38,238 nt of DNA from Ornithinibacillus scapharcae TW25. Its GTDB lineage: Bacteria; Bacillota; Bacilli; Bacillales; Amphibacillaceae. The notes beneath the pieces are model-generated. The model ran no database searches and was not told where the DNA came from. It was given only the letters and a program-made list of their open reading frames with translations. A program made the translations under genes and the position numbers. Numbering within the stretch: position 1 is the first letter of the stretch; the number at the start of each line of letters is the position of its first letter. Positions 17,963 through 26,463 of the stretch are shown piece by piece. The stretch is from NCBI RefSeq assembly GCF_000190475.1, contig NZ_AEWH01000043.1, positions 1 through 38,238 on the forward strand, in the 5' to 3' direction.

Positions 17963-18013
17963 ACTATACCATCTTGTCGTTTTATCCTACAATTCTATTT
18001 GACAGCGTTACCA
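17963..18013 (-). promoter_or_regulatory. Promoter and cre-like site for the sugar-sensor operon
   Basis: On the minus strand TTGTAG (17987-17992) and TATAGT (17963-17968) are separated by 18 bp and resemble a sigma-A promoter about 70 nt before the first gene. Eight nt upstream, the dyad TGACAGCGTTACCA (18000-18013) matches the CcpA cre consensus TGWNANCGNTNWCA except at one position. This suggests glucose repression of the sensor operon. Confidence 0.45.
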
Positions 18014-18122
18014 AAAAAGTATCTGACAAATGGATGGCTACATATTTTTCCCTTACCAACAAAGGAATTTAATAAAAAATGTCGAATAGTATCTTAGTAT
18101 GTTCTATAGAGGAGGAATCTAG

Positions 18123-18608
18123 TTGCAAACTTTTTTTCGATATAATTGGATGGTAAGAGAAGAATGGTATCGATGGTGTGAAGATTTAAGTGAAGAAGAA
18201 TTGTTGAAAGATAGAACAGGTGGCGTAGGAAGCATTTTGCAAACACTTTTCCACATAGTAGATGTCGAGTGGAGTTGGATACGCCAATTACAGGGTAAAC
18301 CAGACTTTCAGGAGGATTTTAATCAGTATAAAAGCCTGAATAAAGTACGAGAATTGGATGCCAGATTCCATATAGAAGTAGAAAGCTTTGTCAATAAGTG
18401 GGATGAGGGCATGGAGAACCGTTTACATCTTGATACGCTACCTGATGGACGAACAGCCACCGATACATGGGGTGAGGTGATAAGACATATTATTGCCCAT
18501 GAAATTCACCATATTGGGCAATTATCCATTTGGGCAAGGGAAATCGGACTTAAGCCTGTTTCAGCAAATGTAATCGGTCGGGGGCTTGCTACTTATACGA
18601 ACGAATAA
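18123..18608 (+). CDS. DinB family protein
   Basis: A 161-residue four-helix-bundle protein of the DinB/YfiT superfamily. The metal-binding His set is visible: LFHIVDVEWSWI in the second helix and HIIAHEIHHIGQLSIWAREIG near the C-terminus. The family includes metal-dependent thiol transferases and many members of unknown function. The start is a TTG at 18123 preceded by GAGGAGGA. The following alpha/beta hydrolase gene begins 29 nt downstream with its own AGGAGG-like site, so the two are likely an operon. Confidence 0.85.
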   Translation: MQTFFRYNWMVREEWYRWCEDLSEEELLKDRTGGVGSILQTLFHIVDVEWSWIRQLQGKPDFQEDFNQYKSLNKVRELDARFHIEVESFVNKWDEGMENRLHLDTLPDGRTATDTWGEVIRHIIAHEIHHIGQLSIWAREIGLKPVSANVIGRGLATYTNE

Positions 18609-18637
18609 ATGAATAGTTAATAGGAGGATGATTCAGT

Positions 18638-19399
18638 ATGGAGTACCCCCTATCGATTGAAGTAAAAGGGGTAACCCTACGAGGAACAGCACACAAACCG
18701 GAGGTAGACAGCAAATCTAAACATCCTGTTGTTGTTATTTTTCATGGGATTACCGGTTCCAGAATTGATACTAAATTTTTGCTTGTTCGATTTTCCCGAG
18801 AATTGTCTAAGCGTGGAATAGGAAGTGTACGATTCGATTTCTCTGGTTCTGGTGAAAGTGATGGCGAGTTTGCTGACATGACATTTTCCGGTGAAGTTCA
18901 GGAAGGAATCGAAATAGTAAATTTCGTAAAAAAATTGAATTGGGTCGATCCATCTAAAATAATGCTGACTGGACATAGTATGGGTGGAGCAGTAGCAACA
19001 CAAGTAGCAAAATATATACCGGATGACATACATAAAGTTTGTTTATGGAGTCCAGCCGGGAACATGGTACAGTTAGCTAGAGAATATTTTGAGCAATATC
19101 CGAAACTATCCAATGGCAATGTCGATTTAGATGGTCTTGAACTCGGTTGTGAATTTTATGAGGATATAAAATGTCGTGATTTATATAAAGGGATTACTAC
19201 TTATATTGGTCCGGTTAAAGTTATTCACGGGACAAACGATCCGGTAGTACCTCACGAGATTGGTCAAAAGTATTATGACATCTACCAAAATAACGCGGTA
19301 GAGATTCATCTAATCCAAGATGCCGATCATGGTTTCTTAAAACTAAGTTGGTTACATGAACTGTTTGAAGAGAGCATTGCGTTTCTTCAAGAATCCTGA
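18638..19399 (+). CDS. Alpha/beta hydrolase, carboxylesterase-like
   Basis: A 253-residue cytoplasmic hydrolase with the full catalytic triad visible: S114 in TGHSMGG, D201 in HGTNDPVVP and H231 in DADHGF. HGITGSR (about 36-42) forms the oxyanion-hole region, and VRFDFSGSGESDGEF is typical of the cinnamoyl/feruloyl-esterase-like branch. The natural substrate is uncertain; plant-derived or short acyl esters are candidates. It is the second gene of a probable operon with the DinB gene and ends at a hairpin shared with the germination operon. Confidence 0.85.
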   Translation: MEYPLSIEVKGVTLRGTAHKPEVDSKSKHPVVVIFHGITGSRIDTKFLLVRFSRELSKRGIGSVRFDFSGSGESDGEFADMTFSGEVQEGIEIVNFVKKLNWVDPSKIMLTGHSMGGAVATQVAKYIPDDIHKVCLWSPAGNMVQLAREYFEQYPKLSNGNVDLDGLELGCEFYEDIKCRDLYKGITTYIGPVKVIHGTNDPVVPHEIGQKYYDIYQNNAVEIHLIQDADHGFLKLSWLHELFEESIAFLQES

Positions 19400-19405
19400 A
19401 TGTAA

Positions 19406-19435
19406 TGGAAAAAGGGGTGGACACCCCTATTTCCA
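19406..19435. terminator. Hairpin between convergent esterase and gerC-type genes
   Basis: An outer stem TGGAAA/TTTCCA and inner stem AGGGGT/ACCCCT surround a GGAC loop. The TAG stop of the GerC gene lies inside the stem. The long T-run of a canonical terminator is missing, but the strength and position fit a two-way terminator. Confidence 0.55.
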
Positions 19436-20626
19436 CTCCATTCCAGTATCCGTAATATTGATATCGTAATCAACACGTATATCCATTTCTTTGTAAATTT
19501 CTGCCCAGCGCTCATCAGACTTAACCTCTCTATCCCAGTAGCTTGCATACTTTGCCCTTATTCTCGCCCCAATGCCAAAAATATCAGAACCATCCGATTG
19601 CAACTTCTCGATCAATTCACTTGCTATTTGGTTTGCCTTCTTCATTGTTTCTTTTTCTAGTTTTTCAATCATTGGTGCTTTTAATTGATTTGAATCTACT
19701 TCTTCTTCAACCGTTGCATCGACGGTCACCTTAATTTCAGCATCCGGTTTTCCGTTTTCCATTCTTAAATTTATTTTAGGTTTTTGTGTGGTAGCCTTCA
19801 CCATGAACACACCATTTTCATTTGGTAAGGTCATAGGAATACTATATCCGCCTGGAGTTTTTCCCCTCATACCCATAAAAACGCCCGACTCAATTGGCGA
19901 TATTTTTCCAATCATTTTATCTTCCTTAAAATAAGCAACCCCTTCTATTAATAGGCGATCATTATTAATTACTTGCACCGCAGGCAGCACGGGGTCAATT
20001 CCTTCACTAGAAAGGTTAATCCAATATTTTCCTAGATATTCTCTTGGTAGCTTCCCAAAACGGACTGCATTATCTAACGTATTCGACAGATAAAGGGAGG
20101 ATACATTTTCAACAGGAGGTGCCGCCTCCAGTACTTTTTTGGCGTCTCCCCCATTAACAATCATCCATGCCGTTCTTCTTACTTCTGGGCTTCGTCTGAA
20201 GTAATCATTAATTTCCTCAACGCCTCTCTTAGCTATCTCCTCAGAAATAACAATAATCTGAACGTGACCTAGATATAATTTTTCAGCTAATTGCTGTTGG
20301 AGATTGGCCATGGCATCTTTTACCGTGTGACCTACCGTTTCTAAAGTCCAGCTAGTTTTCTGCGAGCCTTCTCCACCTCCACCCTCCGGCCCCAATTTGA
20401 TTTTACCTGGGAGAGATATTTGCGCAGTTATCTTGACACTATTTTGTTCATACCCCTCGGGAAATTCTCCCTGACGATGTGACACATTTGGCTCATCCTT
20501 CATGTCTTCTTCCTCTGCAATGTCGATTGCAATCCCTAATATATTCGCTCTCTCTTCAATTTCATAACGATCCCAGCATCCTGATATAAAAACGAGCAAT
20601 CCTACGTAGATAATACTTTTCTTCAT
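19427..20626 (-). CDS. Ger(x)C family spore germination lipoprotein
   Basis: About 399 residues, the C subunit of a germinant receptor. The signal peptide ends in the lipobox FISGC followed by WDRYEIEERANILGIAID, the standard start of mature GerC proteins. C-terminal GerC-domain features include VDATVEEE and a final INITDTGMEWK. The start at 20626 lies 8 nt after AAGGAG. It is the last gene of the A-B-C operon. The protein is lipid-anchored on the outer face of the spore inner membrane, where it is needed for assembly of the receptor complex. Confidence 0.92.
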   Translation of the reverse strand: MKKSIIYVGLLVFISGCWDRYEIEERANILGIAIDIAEEEDMKDEPNVSHRQGEFPEGYEQNSVKITAQISLPGKIKLGPEGGGGEGSQKTSWTLETVGHTVKDAMANLQQQLAEKLYLGHVQIIVISEEIAKRGVEEINDYFRRSPEVRRTAWMIVNGGDAKKVLEAAPPVENVSSLYLSNTLDNAVRFGKLPREYLGKYWINLSSEGIDPVLPAVQVINNDRLLIEGVAYFKEDKMIGKISPIESGVFMGMRGKTPGGYSIPMTLPNENGVFMVKATTQKPKINLRMENGKPDAEIKVTVDATVEEEVDSNQLKAPMIEKLEKETMKKANQIASELIEKLQSDGSDIFGIGARIRAKYASYWDREVKSDERWAEIYKEMDIRVDYDINITDTGMEWK

Positions 20627-20672
20627 ATGGTCACTCCTTGGATCCATGATTGTTTCATGAAGGTATTGTCAC

Positions 20673-21773
20673 TTATTCATGACCTTTCTTTCTTCGTATC
20701 GCAGCAACAACAAGAAGCATGAAAGGATATACCAGAAGAGGTAATAGCGCAAATTTAGTTACTAAAAGTATATAGTCATACATGTGGAATATATCATCTG
20801 GTAGTATGGCAATGATAAACACAATTGGTGCGGCTAATACAGATATTAGTCGGTAATGATGAAACCGAAATAACTCACAGATTCCCCTAACGATGATGAA
20901 ATAATAAGATAGTAGCGTAGTAAATACCGCGTAAATCCAGGAAATCAGGAGAATGGCATCTATACGAGAAAGGATTTCGGTCGGCACTTGAATCATCCTC
21001 CCTAGAATTAGTGTAGGCCAAAACATCTGCATAATCTCCTTATCTCCGAAAACCGCAACAGTCATCGTAACGACAATAAAGATAATTAACCCAGCAATCA
21101 AATACCCCCAGACCGCACCTTTCATGCTTTTCATCGGCTCTTTCATAAAGGGGATAACCATGGCAATGACAAGGAAGTTTCCTAAAGCTTGTGGTAAAAC
21201 TAACGCTCCATTGATAAACTCTTTAATGGATGGTTCATGACCTAAAAAAGGTGTGACATGATACATCTCGGCATCCCGAAAAGCAAAAACTAAAATTAAG
21301 AGTATCGGGATAAGAATTAAGGGGACATAGAAAAAATGGATATAAGCAAACGTTGCAACGCTTTGATAGCTAGTTGTCATACATAGCAAAATCATAGCGA
21401 TTATCGCTACTTGTATAGGGGTTTCTGATAAAATAGAGCCTTTGATAGCTTCTGCATATTGTCTTGTCTCTAACCCGGCCAATATAATAAAAAGTAGAAT
21501 GATGAACACACTCATCATCCGCCCGAATGATTTTCCCAGAATAATTTCGTTGTAACCAATAATGGTTTTGGTAGGGAATCTTTTCCCTACCAAAACGAGC
21601 CCTACAATTCCTATGAGTCCGATTACAATTCCTACAAGTGTTGCGAAAGGGGCACCAGATCCCGAATACTCTACGATAAATCGAGTTAGCGAAAGAAGAG
21701 ATACTCCAATCATTGTACTAATGACAATAAAAGATAGTTGTAAGTTCGTTACTTTATCTCGTTGTTTATTCAA
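20673..21773 (-). CDS. GerB family spore germination permease
   Basis: A 366-residue integral membrane protein with about ten helices, of the APC-superfamily endospore germination permeases. The N-terminus LSFIVISTMIGVSLLSLTRF, then YNEIILGKSFGRMM and ETRQYAEAIKGSIL, are family-typical. GerB subunits bind the germinant in the spore inner membrane. The TTG start directly abuts the TAA of the GerA gene, with AAGGGGG inside the GerA coding end, so the two are translationally coupled. Which amino acid, sugar or nucleoside is sensed cannot be inferred. Confidence 0.92.
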   Translation of the reverse strand: MNKQRDKVTNLQLSFIVISTMIGVSLLSLTRFIVEYSGSGAPFATLVGIVIGLIGIVGLVLVGKRFPTKTIIGYNEIILGKSFGRMMSVFIILLFIILAGLETRQYAEAIKGSILSETPIQVAIIAMILLCMTTSYQSVATFAYIHFFYVPLILIPILLILVFAFRDAEMYHVTPFLGHEPSIKEFINGALVLPQALGNFLVIAMVIPFMKEPMKSMKGAVWGYLIAGLIIFIVVTMTVAVFGDKEIMQMFWPTLILGRMIQVPTEILSRIDAILLISWIYAVFTTLLSYYFIIVRGICELFRFHHYRLISVLAAPIVFIIAILPDDIFHMYDYILLVTKFALLPLLVYPFMLLVVAAIRRKKGHE

Positions 21774-23381
21774 TTAGGACTTCCCCCTTTTCCGGTTGGC
21801 TAATGGGTTGGTAGGTCCTTCTTTTACACTACTTTCGACACGTATACGATCTTTTGGATGTAATTCACTCGGTCTTTCCTTAAACCAGCGTAAAGGAGCA
21901 CGAATAAAAGAATCTTTTACCCCTTCTTTATTCCACGGTGAAAGCGGAGTGAAATAAGGTACTCCGAATGATCTTAATGATAGCATGTGGTTCACGATAA
22001 ACATTAGCCCAATGGCTAATCCAAGTAATCCAATAATCCCTGATAAAATAATTAACGGAAACTTCAGCATGCGAAAGGCAATCGCTGCATTATATGAAGG
22101 TGTTGCAAATGACCCAATGGTAGACAAGGCGATAATGACAACGGTTATGGGACTAACAAATCCAGCAGATACAGCTGCTTGTCCGATAACGAGTACACCG
22201 ACGATAGAAAGCGCCCCACCCACCTGTTGTGGCATTCGAATGGTAGCTTCGCGAAGTATTTCCATGGCAATTTCCATGAGTAACACTTCGACTACTACAG
22301 GAAAGGGTACACCAGCCCTACCACTAGAAGCAGCTACCATGAATTGTGCTGGTATCATTTCTGGGTGGAACGATAGGACGGTTATGTAAAGGGATGAGAA
22401 TGTAAGCGAGAAAAGTAGTGCAACAAATCGTATAAATCGAATAATGCTACTCATGATAAACCGAGACAAATAGTCTTCACTCGTTTGATAAAATTGATTA
22501 AACACAGCAGGAACAATAAGCGCAAACGGTGAACCATCCACCAATATGACAACTCTTCCTTCTAGAATATTTCCCACTGCCCGATCTGGACGTTCCGTAT
22601 TTTGTACTTGCGGAAACGGAGACCTCGGATTATCTTGGATGAATTGCTCAATATAACCAGCATCTAAGATTCGGTCCACATTTATATCGTTAATTCTTTT
22701 CTTCACTTCCAGCACTAAATCATCATCCGCAATATTGTCTAAATAACATACCGCTACTTTCGTCTTCGTTTTCTCCCCAATCTCTATAGATTCTGCTCTA
22801 AACTCAGGGACAGGAAGACGATAACGCAGTAAGGAAATATTGGTTTGTAAAACTTCTATAAAGCCTTCTCTTGGTCCCCTAACAACTCGCTCAGATTCAG
22901 GTTCGGTAATCCCTCTTTTTTCAAGGGTAAAGGTGTCCAGTATAAGAGCATCGTGATACCCATCCACCAACACGACTGTCTTCCCATGTAAGATTGCATC
23001 AAGTATTTCGTCATACCCACTTACTATCTCACCATCTGAATAATAAAGGACATCATATAATAAAGACAGAAGTAAATTCTTCTTCCCTAATAATGTTGTC
23101 CTATCAGCTCGACTATTGGTCTCTTGTAATGGGTGAATAATATCGCGATTAATCTTTTCTTTGTCTACTAGACTGCTGATATAAAAGGCAGCAGCTGGCG
23201 TTTCTCCAACTATATGAAAGGTTCTCGATGAAAAATCCGTATCCTTTTGAAAAACATTAGTTAGTGTGTCGATGTTATGAACCAGGTCGTGGGTTAATTG
23301 TTTATCCTGGGAGTTGTCAATTATTTGACCTGAAGGAATCTGTTCTTTATCAGACTTCTTCTTTCTCTTCCAGAGAACCAT
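21774..23381 (-). CDS. GerA family spore germination protein
   Basis: About 535 residues. A soluble N-terminal domain (to about 300) is followed by five to six membrane helices and a basic tail. Landmarks: VCYLDNIADDDLV, the NPRSPFPQVQNTERPD region, VGNILEGRVVILVDGSPFAL and AASSGRAGVPFPVVVEVLLMEIAMEILREA. GerA subunits oligomerise and form the ion-conducting part of germinant receptors in the spore inner membrane. The start at 23381 (or the adjacent ATG at 23384) is fixed by GGAGGAGG and by a sigma-G-type promoter just upstream; longer in-frame extensions run through that promoter and are rejected. Confidence 0.93.
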   Translation of the reverse strand: MVLWKRKKKSDKEQIPSGQIIDNSQDKQLTHDLVHNIDTLTNVFQKDTDFSSRTFHIVGETPAAAFYISSLVDKEKINRDIIHPLQETNSRADRTTLLGKKNLLLSLLYDVLYYSDGEIVSGYDEILDAILHGKTVVLVDGYHDALILDTFTLEKRGITEPESERVVRGPREGFIEVLQTNISLLRYRLPVPEFRAESIEIGEKTKTKVAVCYLDNIADDDLVLEVKKRINDINVDRILDAGYIEQFIQDNPRSPFPQVQNTERPDRAVGNILEGRVVILVDGSPFALIVPAVFNQFYQTSEDYLSRFIMSSIIRFIRFVALLFSLTFSSLYITVLSFHPEMIPAQFMVAASSGRAGVPFPVVVEVLLMEIAMEILREATIRMPQQVGGALSIVGVLVIGQAAVSAGFVSPITVVIIALSTIGSFATPSYNAAIAFRMLKFPLIILSGIIGLLGLAIGLMFIVNHMLSLRSFGVPYFTPLSPWNKEGVKDSFIRAPLRWFKERPSELHPKDRIRVESSVKEGPTNPLANRKRGKS

Positions 23382-23419
23382 CATCCTCCTCCTTTTCAAG
23401 ATGAAATTTGAGGTTGTAT

Positions 23420-23448
23420 TAGTATGGTTCGTTCCGGAAATAACATAC
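23420..23448 (-). promoter_or_regulatory. Sigma-G-type forespore promoter for the germination operon
   Basis: Minus strand GTATG (-35, 23444-23448) and CATACTA (-10, 23420-23426) are separated by 17 bp. Both match the sigma-G consensus GHATR-N17/18-CATWHTA at every position. Transcription would begin near 23413, about 30 nt before the gerA-type start. Forespore sigma-G transcription is the known mode for gerA-family operons. Confidence 0.75.
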
Positions 23449-23457
23449 AAGAAACAA

Positions 23458-23483
23458 AAAGCACCGTGAAAACACGGTGCTTT
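23458..23483 (-). terminator. Terminator of the sugar ABC transporter operon
   Basis: The perfect stem GCACCGTG/CACGGTGC with an AAAA loop (plus strand) is extended by A/T pairs. On the minus strand it ends in CTTTTTGTTTC. It lies downstream of the permease gene, beyond the 21-bp repeats, and just before the germination promoter, so it insulates the two minus-strand operons. Confidence 0.85.
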
Positions 23484-23515
23484 AGATAACATAATAGATT
23501 GGTACGCCCTAGCTA

Positions 23516-23641
23516 GGACTATGTTTTTACTCATTAGGCTTATGTCTGCTGGCACAGGGACTATATTTTCGCTTAATGGGGTTATGTCCCTCCAGACTGG
23601 GACTATTATTTTGCCTAACAGGACTATGTCCCCACATGGAC
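23516..23641. repeat. 21-bp tandem repeat, six units
   Basis: Six units of 21 bp (last 20-21) each begin GGACTAT, GGCTTAT or GGGTTAT: for example GGACTATATTTTCGCTTAAT and GGGTTATGTCCCTCCAGACT. They alternate between an AT-rich and a GTCC-rich second half, giving a 42-bp higher-order period. The array lies between the stop of the ABC permease gene and its terminator, so it is probably transcribed as 3' untranslated RNA. Confidence 0.8.
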
Positions 23642-23676
23642 TATAACCCCCAACATGTTCCTCAATACAAGGCCTT

Positions 23677-24852
23677 CTATGCTGCTCGTTTTCTTGTCAT
23701 AACATCAAAGATTACGGCAAGTACTAATACCCCACCACGAATCATGTATTGGTATGAGATACCAACTCCTAGTAAGTTCATTCCATTGGTAAGAGTGGCC
23801 ATTACAATTGCACCGATAATAGCACCTGTTACTTTACCAACACCACCAGCAGATGATACCCCACCAACATATGCTGCAGCAATTGCATCTAGCTCAAATA
23901 ACGTACCTGCTGTCGGTGTCGCTGCTTGTAATCGTGAAGTAAATAAAATACCTGATAAAGCAGCAAGGAATCCCATGGAACCAAATACTAATAAAGTAAT
24001 CTTCTTCACGTTAATCCCACTTAAATGGGCTGCTTCTGGATTACTTCCTACTGCATAAACATGTCGACCGATAACTGTTTTTGTGGTAATAAAGTGATAC
24101 ACAATCACCACTAAAAGGATAATGACAAGTGTCCATGATAATCCATTATATCCAGCTAATATCCACGTAATATATCCCATGATAGCAGAAACAAATACAA
24201 GCTGTAGGATAAAGATAGGCTTCGATACGACTTCAAAGTTATAGCTTTTCATCTTTTTACGCTTCGATATAGAACTATAGATAAAGAACAAAATTCCAAA
24301 TAATCCCACTAATAAAGATAGTAAATGTAAACCACCGATTTGTGCGATAGATGGAATATACCCATTACCAATAGCATTAAAAGCTTCATCCTGAATAATT
24401 AACGTTCCTGAATCACCTGTAACAAGAAGTAACGCCCCTCTAAAGATTAGCCATCCTGCTAAGGTTGCTACAAAGGACGGTATACCTAGATTTGCAACAA
24501 GAAAACCAGTTGAAAGTCCAATAATCATCCCAATAATTAAGATAATTGGGATTACTAAATATACTGGTAGCCCAGTCTCCATCAGTAAGATAGCCGCAAT
24601 TGCCCCTAAGAATCCAGCGAGGAATCCAATAGACAAATCGATGTGTCTGATGACAATAACAATCATAACCCCGACTGCTAATACGGCAATATATCCAGCG
24701 GAATCTAATAGATTACTAATATTACGAGAAGATAGAAATAATCCATCCGTTAGAATCGTAAATATAAGCATGATCACAAATAAAGCAATATACATTCCAT
24801 AATCACGAATATTATTTTTCAGTAATGATTTTAACTCAGTAAAAAAACTCAT
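23677..24852 (-). CDS. gguB: Monosaccharide ABC transporter permease (GguB/XylH/AraH type)
   Basis: A 391-residue inner-membrane permease of the BPD_transp_2 (RbsC/XylH) family with about ten or more helices. Signatures: GVMIVIVIRHIDLSIGFLAG, NLGIPSFVATLAGWLIFRG, a linker with NFEVVSKPIF typical of the longer XylH/GguB proteins, and VYAVGSNPEAAHLSGINVKK followed by FELDAIAAAYVGGVSSAGG. The start at 24852 follows GGGGGTGG by about 6 nt; a GTG at 24861 overlaps that site. The gene begins 12 nt after the ATPase gene and is third in the operon. Confidence 0.9.
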   Translation of the reverse strand: MSFFTELKSLLKNNIRDYGMYIALFVIMLIFTILTDGLFLSSRNISNLLDSAGYIAVLAVGVMIVIVIRHIDLSIGFLAGFLGAIAAILLMETGLPVYLVIPIILIIGMIIGLSTGFLVANLGIPSFVATLAGWLIFRGALLLVTGDSGTLIIQDEAFNAIGNGYIPSIAQIGGLHLLSLLVGLFGILFFIYSSISKRKKMKSYNFEVVSKPIFILQLVFVSAIMGYITWILAGYNGLSWTLVIILLVVIVYHFITTKTVIGRHVYAVGSNPEAAHLSGINVKKITLLVFGSMGFLAALSGILFTSRLQAATPTAGTLFELDAIAAAYVGGVSSAGGVGKVTGAIIGAIVMATLTNGMNLLGVGISYQYMIRGGVLVLAVIFDVMTRKRAA

Positions 24853-24864
24853 TGATTCCACCCC

Positions 24865-26385
24865 CTATTGTGTAGCAAGTTGCATAATATTTTCTTGATT
24901 CGCTTCTTCGGCTAATAATTCTCCTTTGATTTCGCCTTCTGCCATTACATAAATACGGTCACTCATCCCTAAAACCTCACCTAACTCGGAAGAAATCATA
25001 ATAATACTCATGCCCTCTTCAATTAAGCTATTCATAATCGTATATATCTCAAATTTAGCTCCAACATCGATCCCGCGAGTAGGTTCATCCAAGATGAGAA
25101 TATTTGGCTTCACAAATAACCATTTCCCTAGTGATACCTTTTGCTGGTTCCCTCCACTTAGATTTCCAACAAGCTGTTCAATCGATGGCGCTTTAATCGT
25201 TAAATCCTTCTTGTACTCATTTGCAACTTTTATTTCCTCGTTCTCATTAATAACACCACTAACAGCTATTTCTTTTAAGTTCCCAATGGAGATATTATCT
25301 TTAATATCCTGAGCTAGGAATAATCCATCCCCTTTACGATCCTCTGTCACGTAGGCAATACCTGCTTTGATGGCATCACTTGTATGTCTAAATTTGCGCT
25401 CTACTCCATCAACAATTAAGGTTCCTTCTACCTTATAAGATTTAGGATTGCCGAAGATGCTTTGAGCAAGCTCTGTACGTCCTGCCCCCATTAATCCCGC
25501 AATTCCAACAATCTCTCCTTTTCTTACGTTTACATTAATATTCTTAAGAATTTGTTTACCTATTTGCGTATCATAGGCAGACCAATTCGATACTTCCAAT
25601 ATTTTATCTCCAAAGTTTTTCTTGTCACGCTTTGGATAAATGTCACTAATCTCACGACCAACCATATTTTTTATAATGGCGTTTTCTGTAACTTCACCCT
25701 TAGAAGCATCTAGGGTACAGATTGTATTTCCATCACGAAGTACTGTAGCATTATCCGCTATCGCGATAACCTCTTTTAATTTATGTGAAATCATAATACT
25801 CGTAATGCCTTGCTTCTTTAATTCACGTAAAAGCTTTAGTAAATTTTCACTATCGTCTTCATTTAAAGCAGCAGTTGGTTCATCCAAAATAAGAAGTTTA
25901 ACGTCCTTACTCAATGCTTTTGCAATTTCAATTAACTGCTGTTGTCCAACTCCTAAGTCTTTCACCATTGTCTCTGGATTAATATTCAAATTCACTTTTT
26001 CTAACATTTTCTTGGAAGCCTGGATGGTTTCACTCCAATCCACGACTCCTTTACTTTGTATCTCGTTTCCAACAAATAGATTTTCATATACAGAAAGGTC
26101 TGGAAAGAGCGCTAATTCCTGATAGATTATTGCTATACCTGTGTCGACACTATCATTAATCTTGGTAAATTGTTGAATGTTTCCTTCAAAAATAATGTTT
26201 CCCTCATAGGTTCCATAAGGATAAACACCACTTAATACTTTCATAAGGGTTGATTTACCTGCACCATTTTCTCCTACTAGACAGTGAATCTCGCCTTTTT
26301 TCACTTTAAAATTCACATTATGGAGCGCCTTAACACCTGAAAATTCCTTTGTAATTTGATCCATTTCTAGAATGTATTCACTCAT
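24865..26385 (-). CDS. gguA: Monosaccharide ABC transporter ATP-binding protein (GguA/XylG/AraG type)
   Basis: About 506 residues with two fused ATPase domains, as in all carbohydrate-uptake transporters of the RbsA/XylG class. First half: Walker A GENGAGKST, signature LGVGQQQLIEIAKAL, Walker B LLILDEPTAAL. Second half: degenerate Walker A GLMGAGRTE, signature LSGGNQQKV and Walker B ILILDEPTRGIDVG. It energises the permease encoded next. The start at 26385 follows GGGTGGGTGCA; a GTG three codons upstream is less likely. It is the second gene of the operon, about 80 nt after the binding-protein gene. Confidence 0.93.
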   Translation of the reverse strand: MSEYILEMDQITKEFSGVKALHNVNFKVKKGEIHCLVGENGAGKSTLMKVLSGVYPYGTYEGNIIFEGNIQQFTKINDSVDTGIAIIYQELALFPDLSVYENLFVGNEIQSKGVVDWSETIQASKKMLEKVNLNINPETMVKDLGVGQQQLIEIAKALSKDVKLLILDEPTAALNEDDSENLLKLLRELKKQGITSIMISHKLKEVIAIADNATVLRDGNTICTLDASKGEVTENAIIKNMVGREISDIYPKRDKKNFGDKILEVSNWSAYDTQIGKQILKNINVNVRKGEIVGIAGLMGAGRTELAQSIFGNPKSYKVEGTLIVDGVERKFRHTSDAIKAGIAYVTEDRKGDGLFLAQDIKDNISIGNLKEIAVSGVINENEEIKVANEYKKDLTIKAPSIEQLVGNLSGGNQQKVSLGKWLFVKPNILILDEPTRGIDVGAKFEIYTIMNSLIEEGMSIIMISSELGEVLGMSDRIYVMAEGEIKGELLAEEANQENIMQLATQ

Positions 26386-26463
26386 TGCACCCACCCTTTG
26401 ATAAAAACTAGAATGGTGAAATAGTAATAGGATAGCCTACTACTATTTCACAAACTGCATTTC

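Noticed and set aside
23382-23555. Longer N-terminus for the GerA protein
   Set aside because: The extension would be translated from the sigma-G promoter, the upstream terminator and part of the 21-bp array; the GGAGGAGG site places the start at 23381 or 23384.
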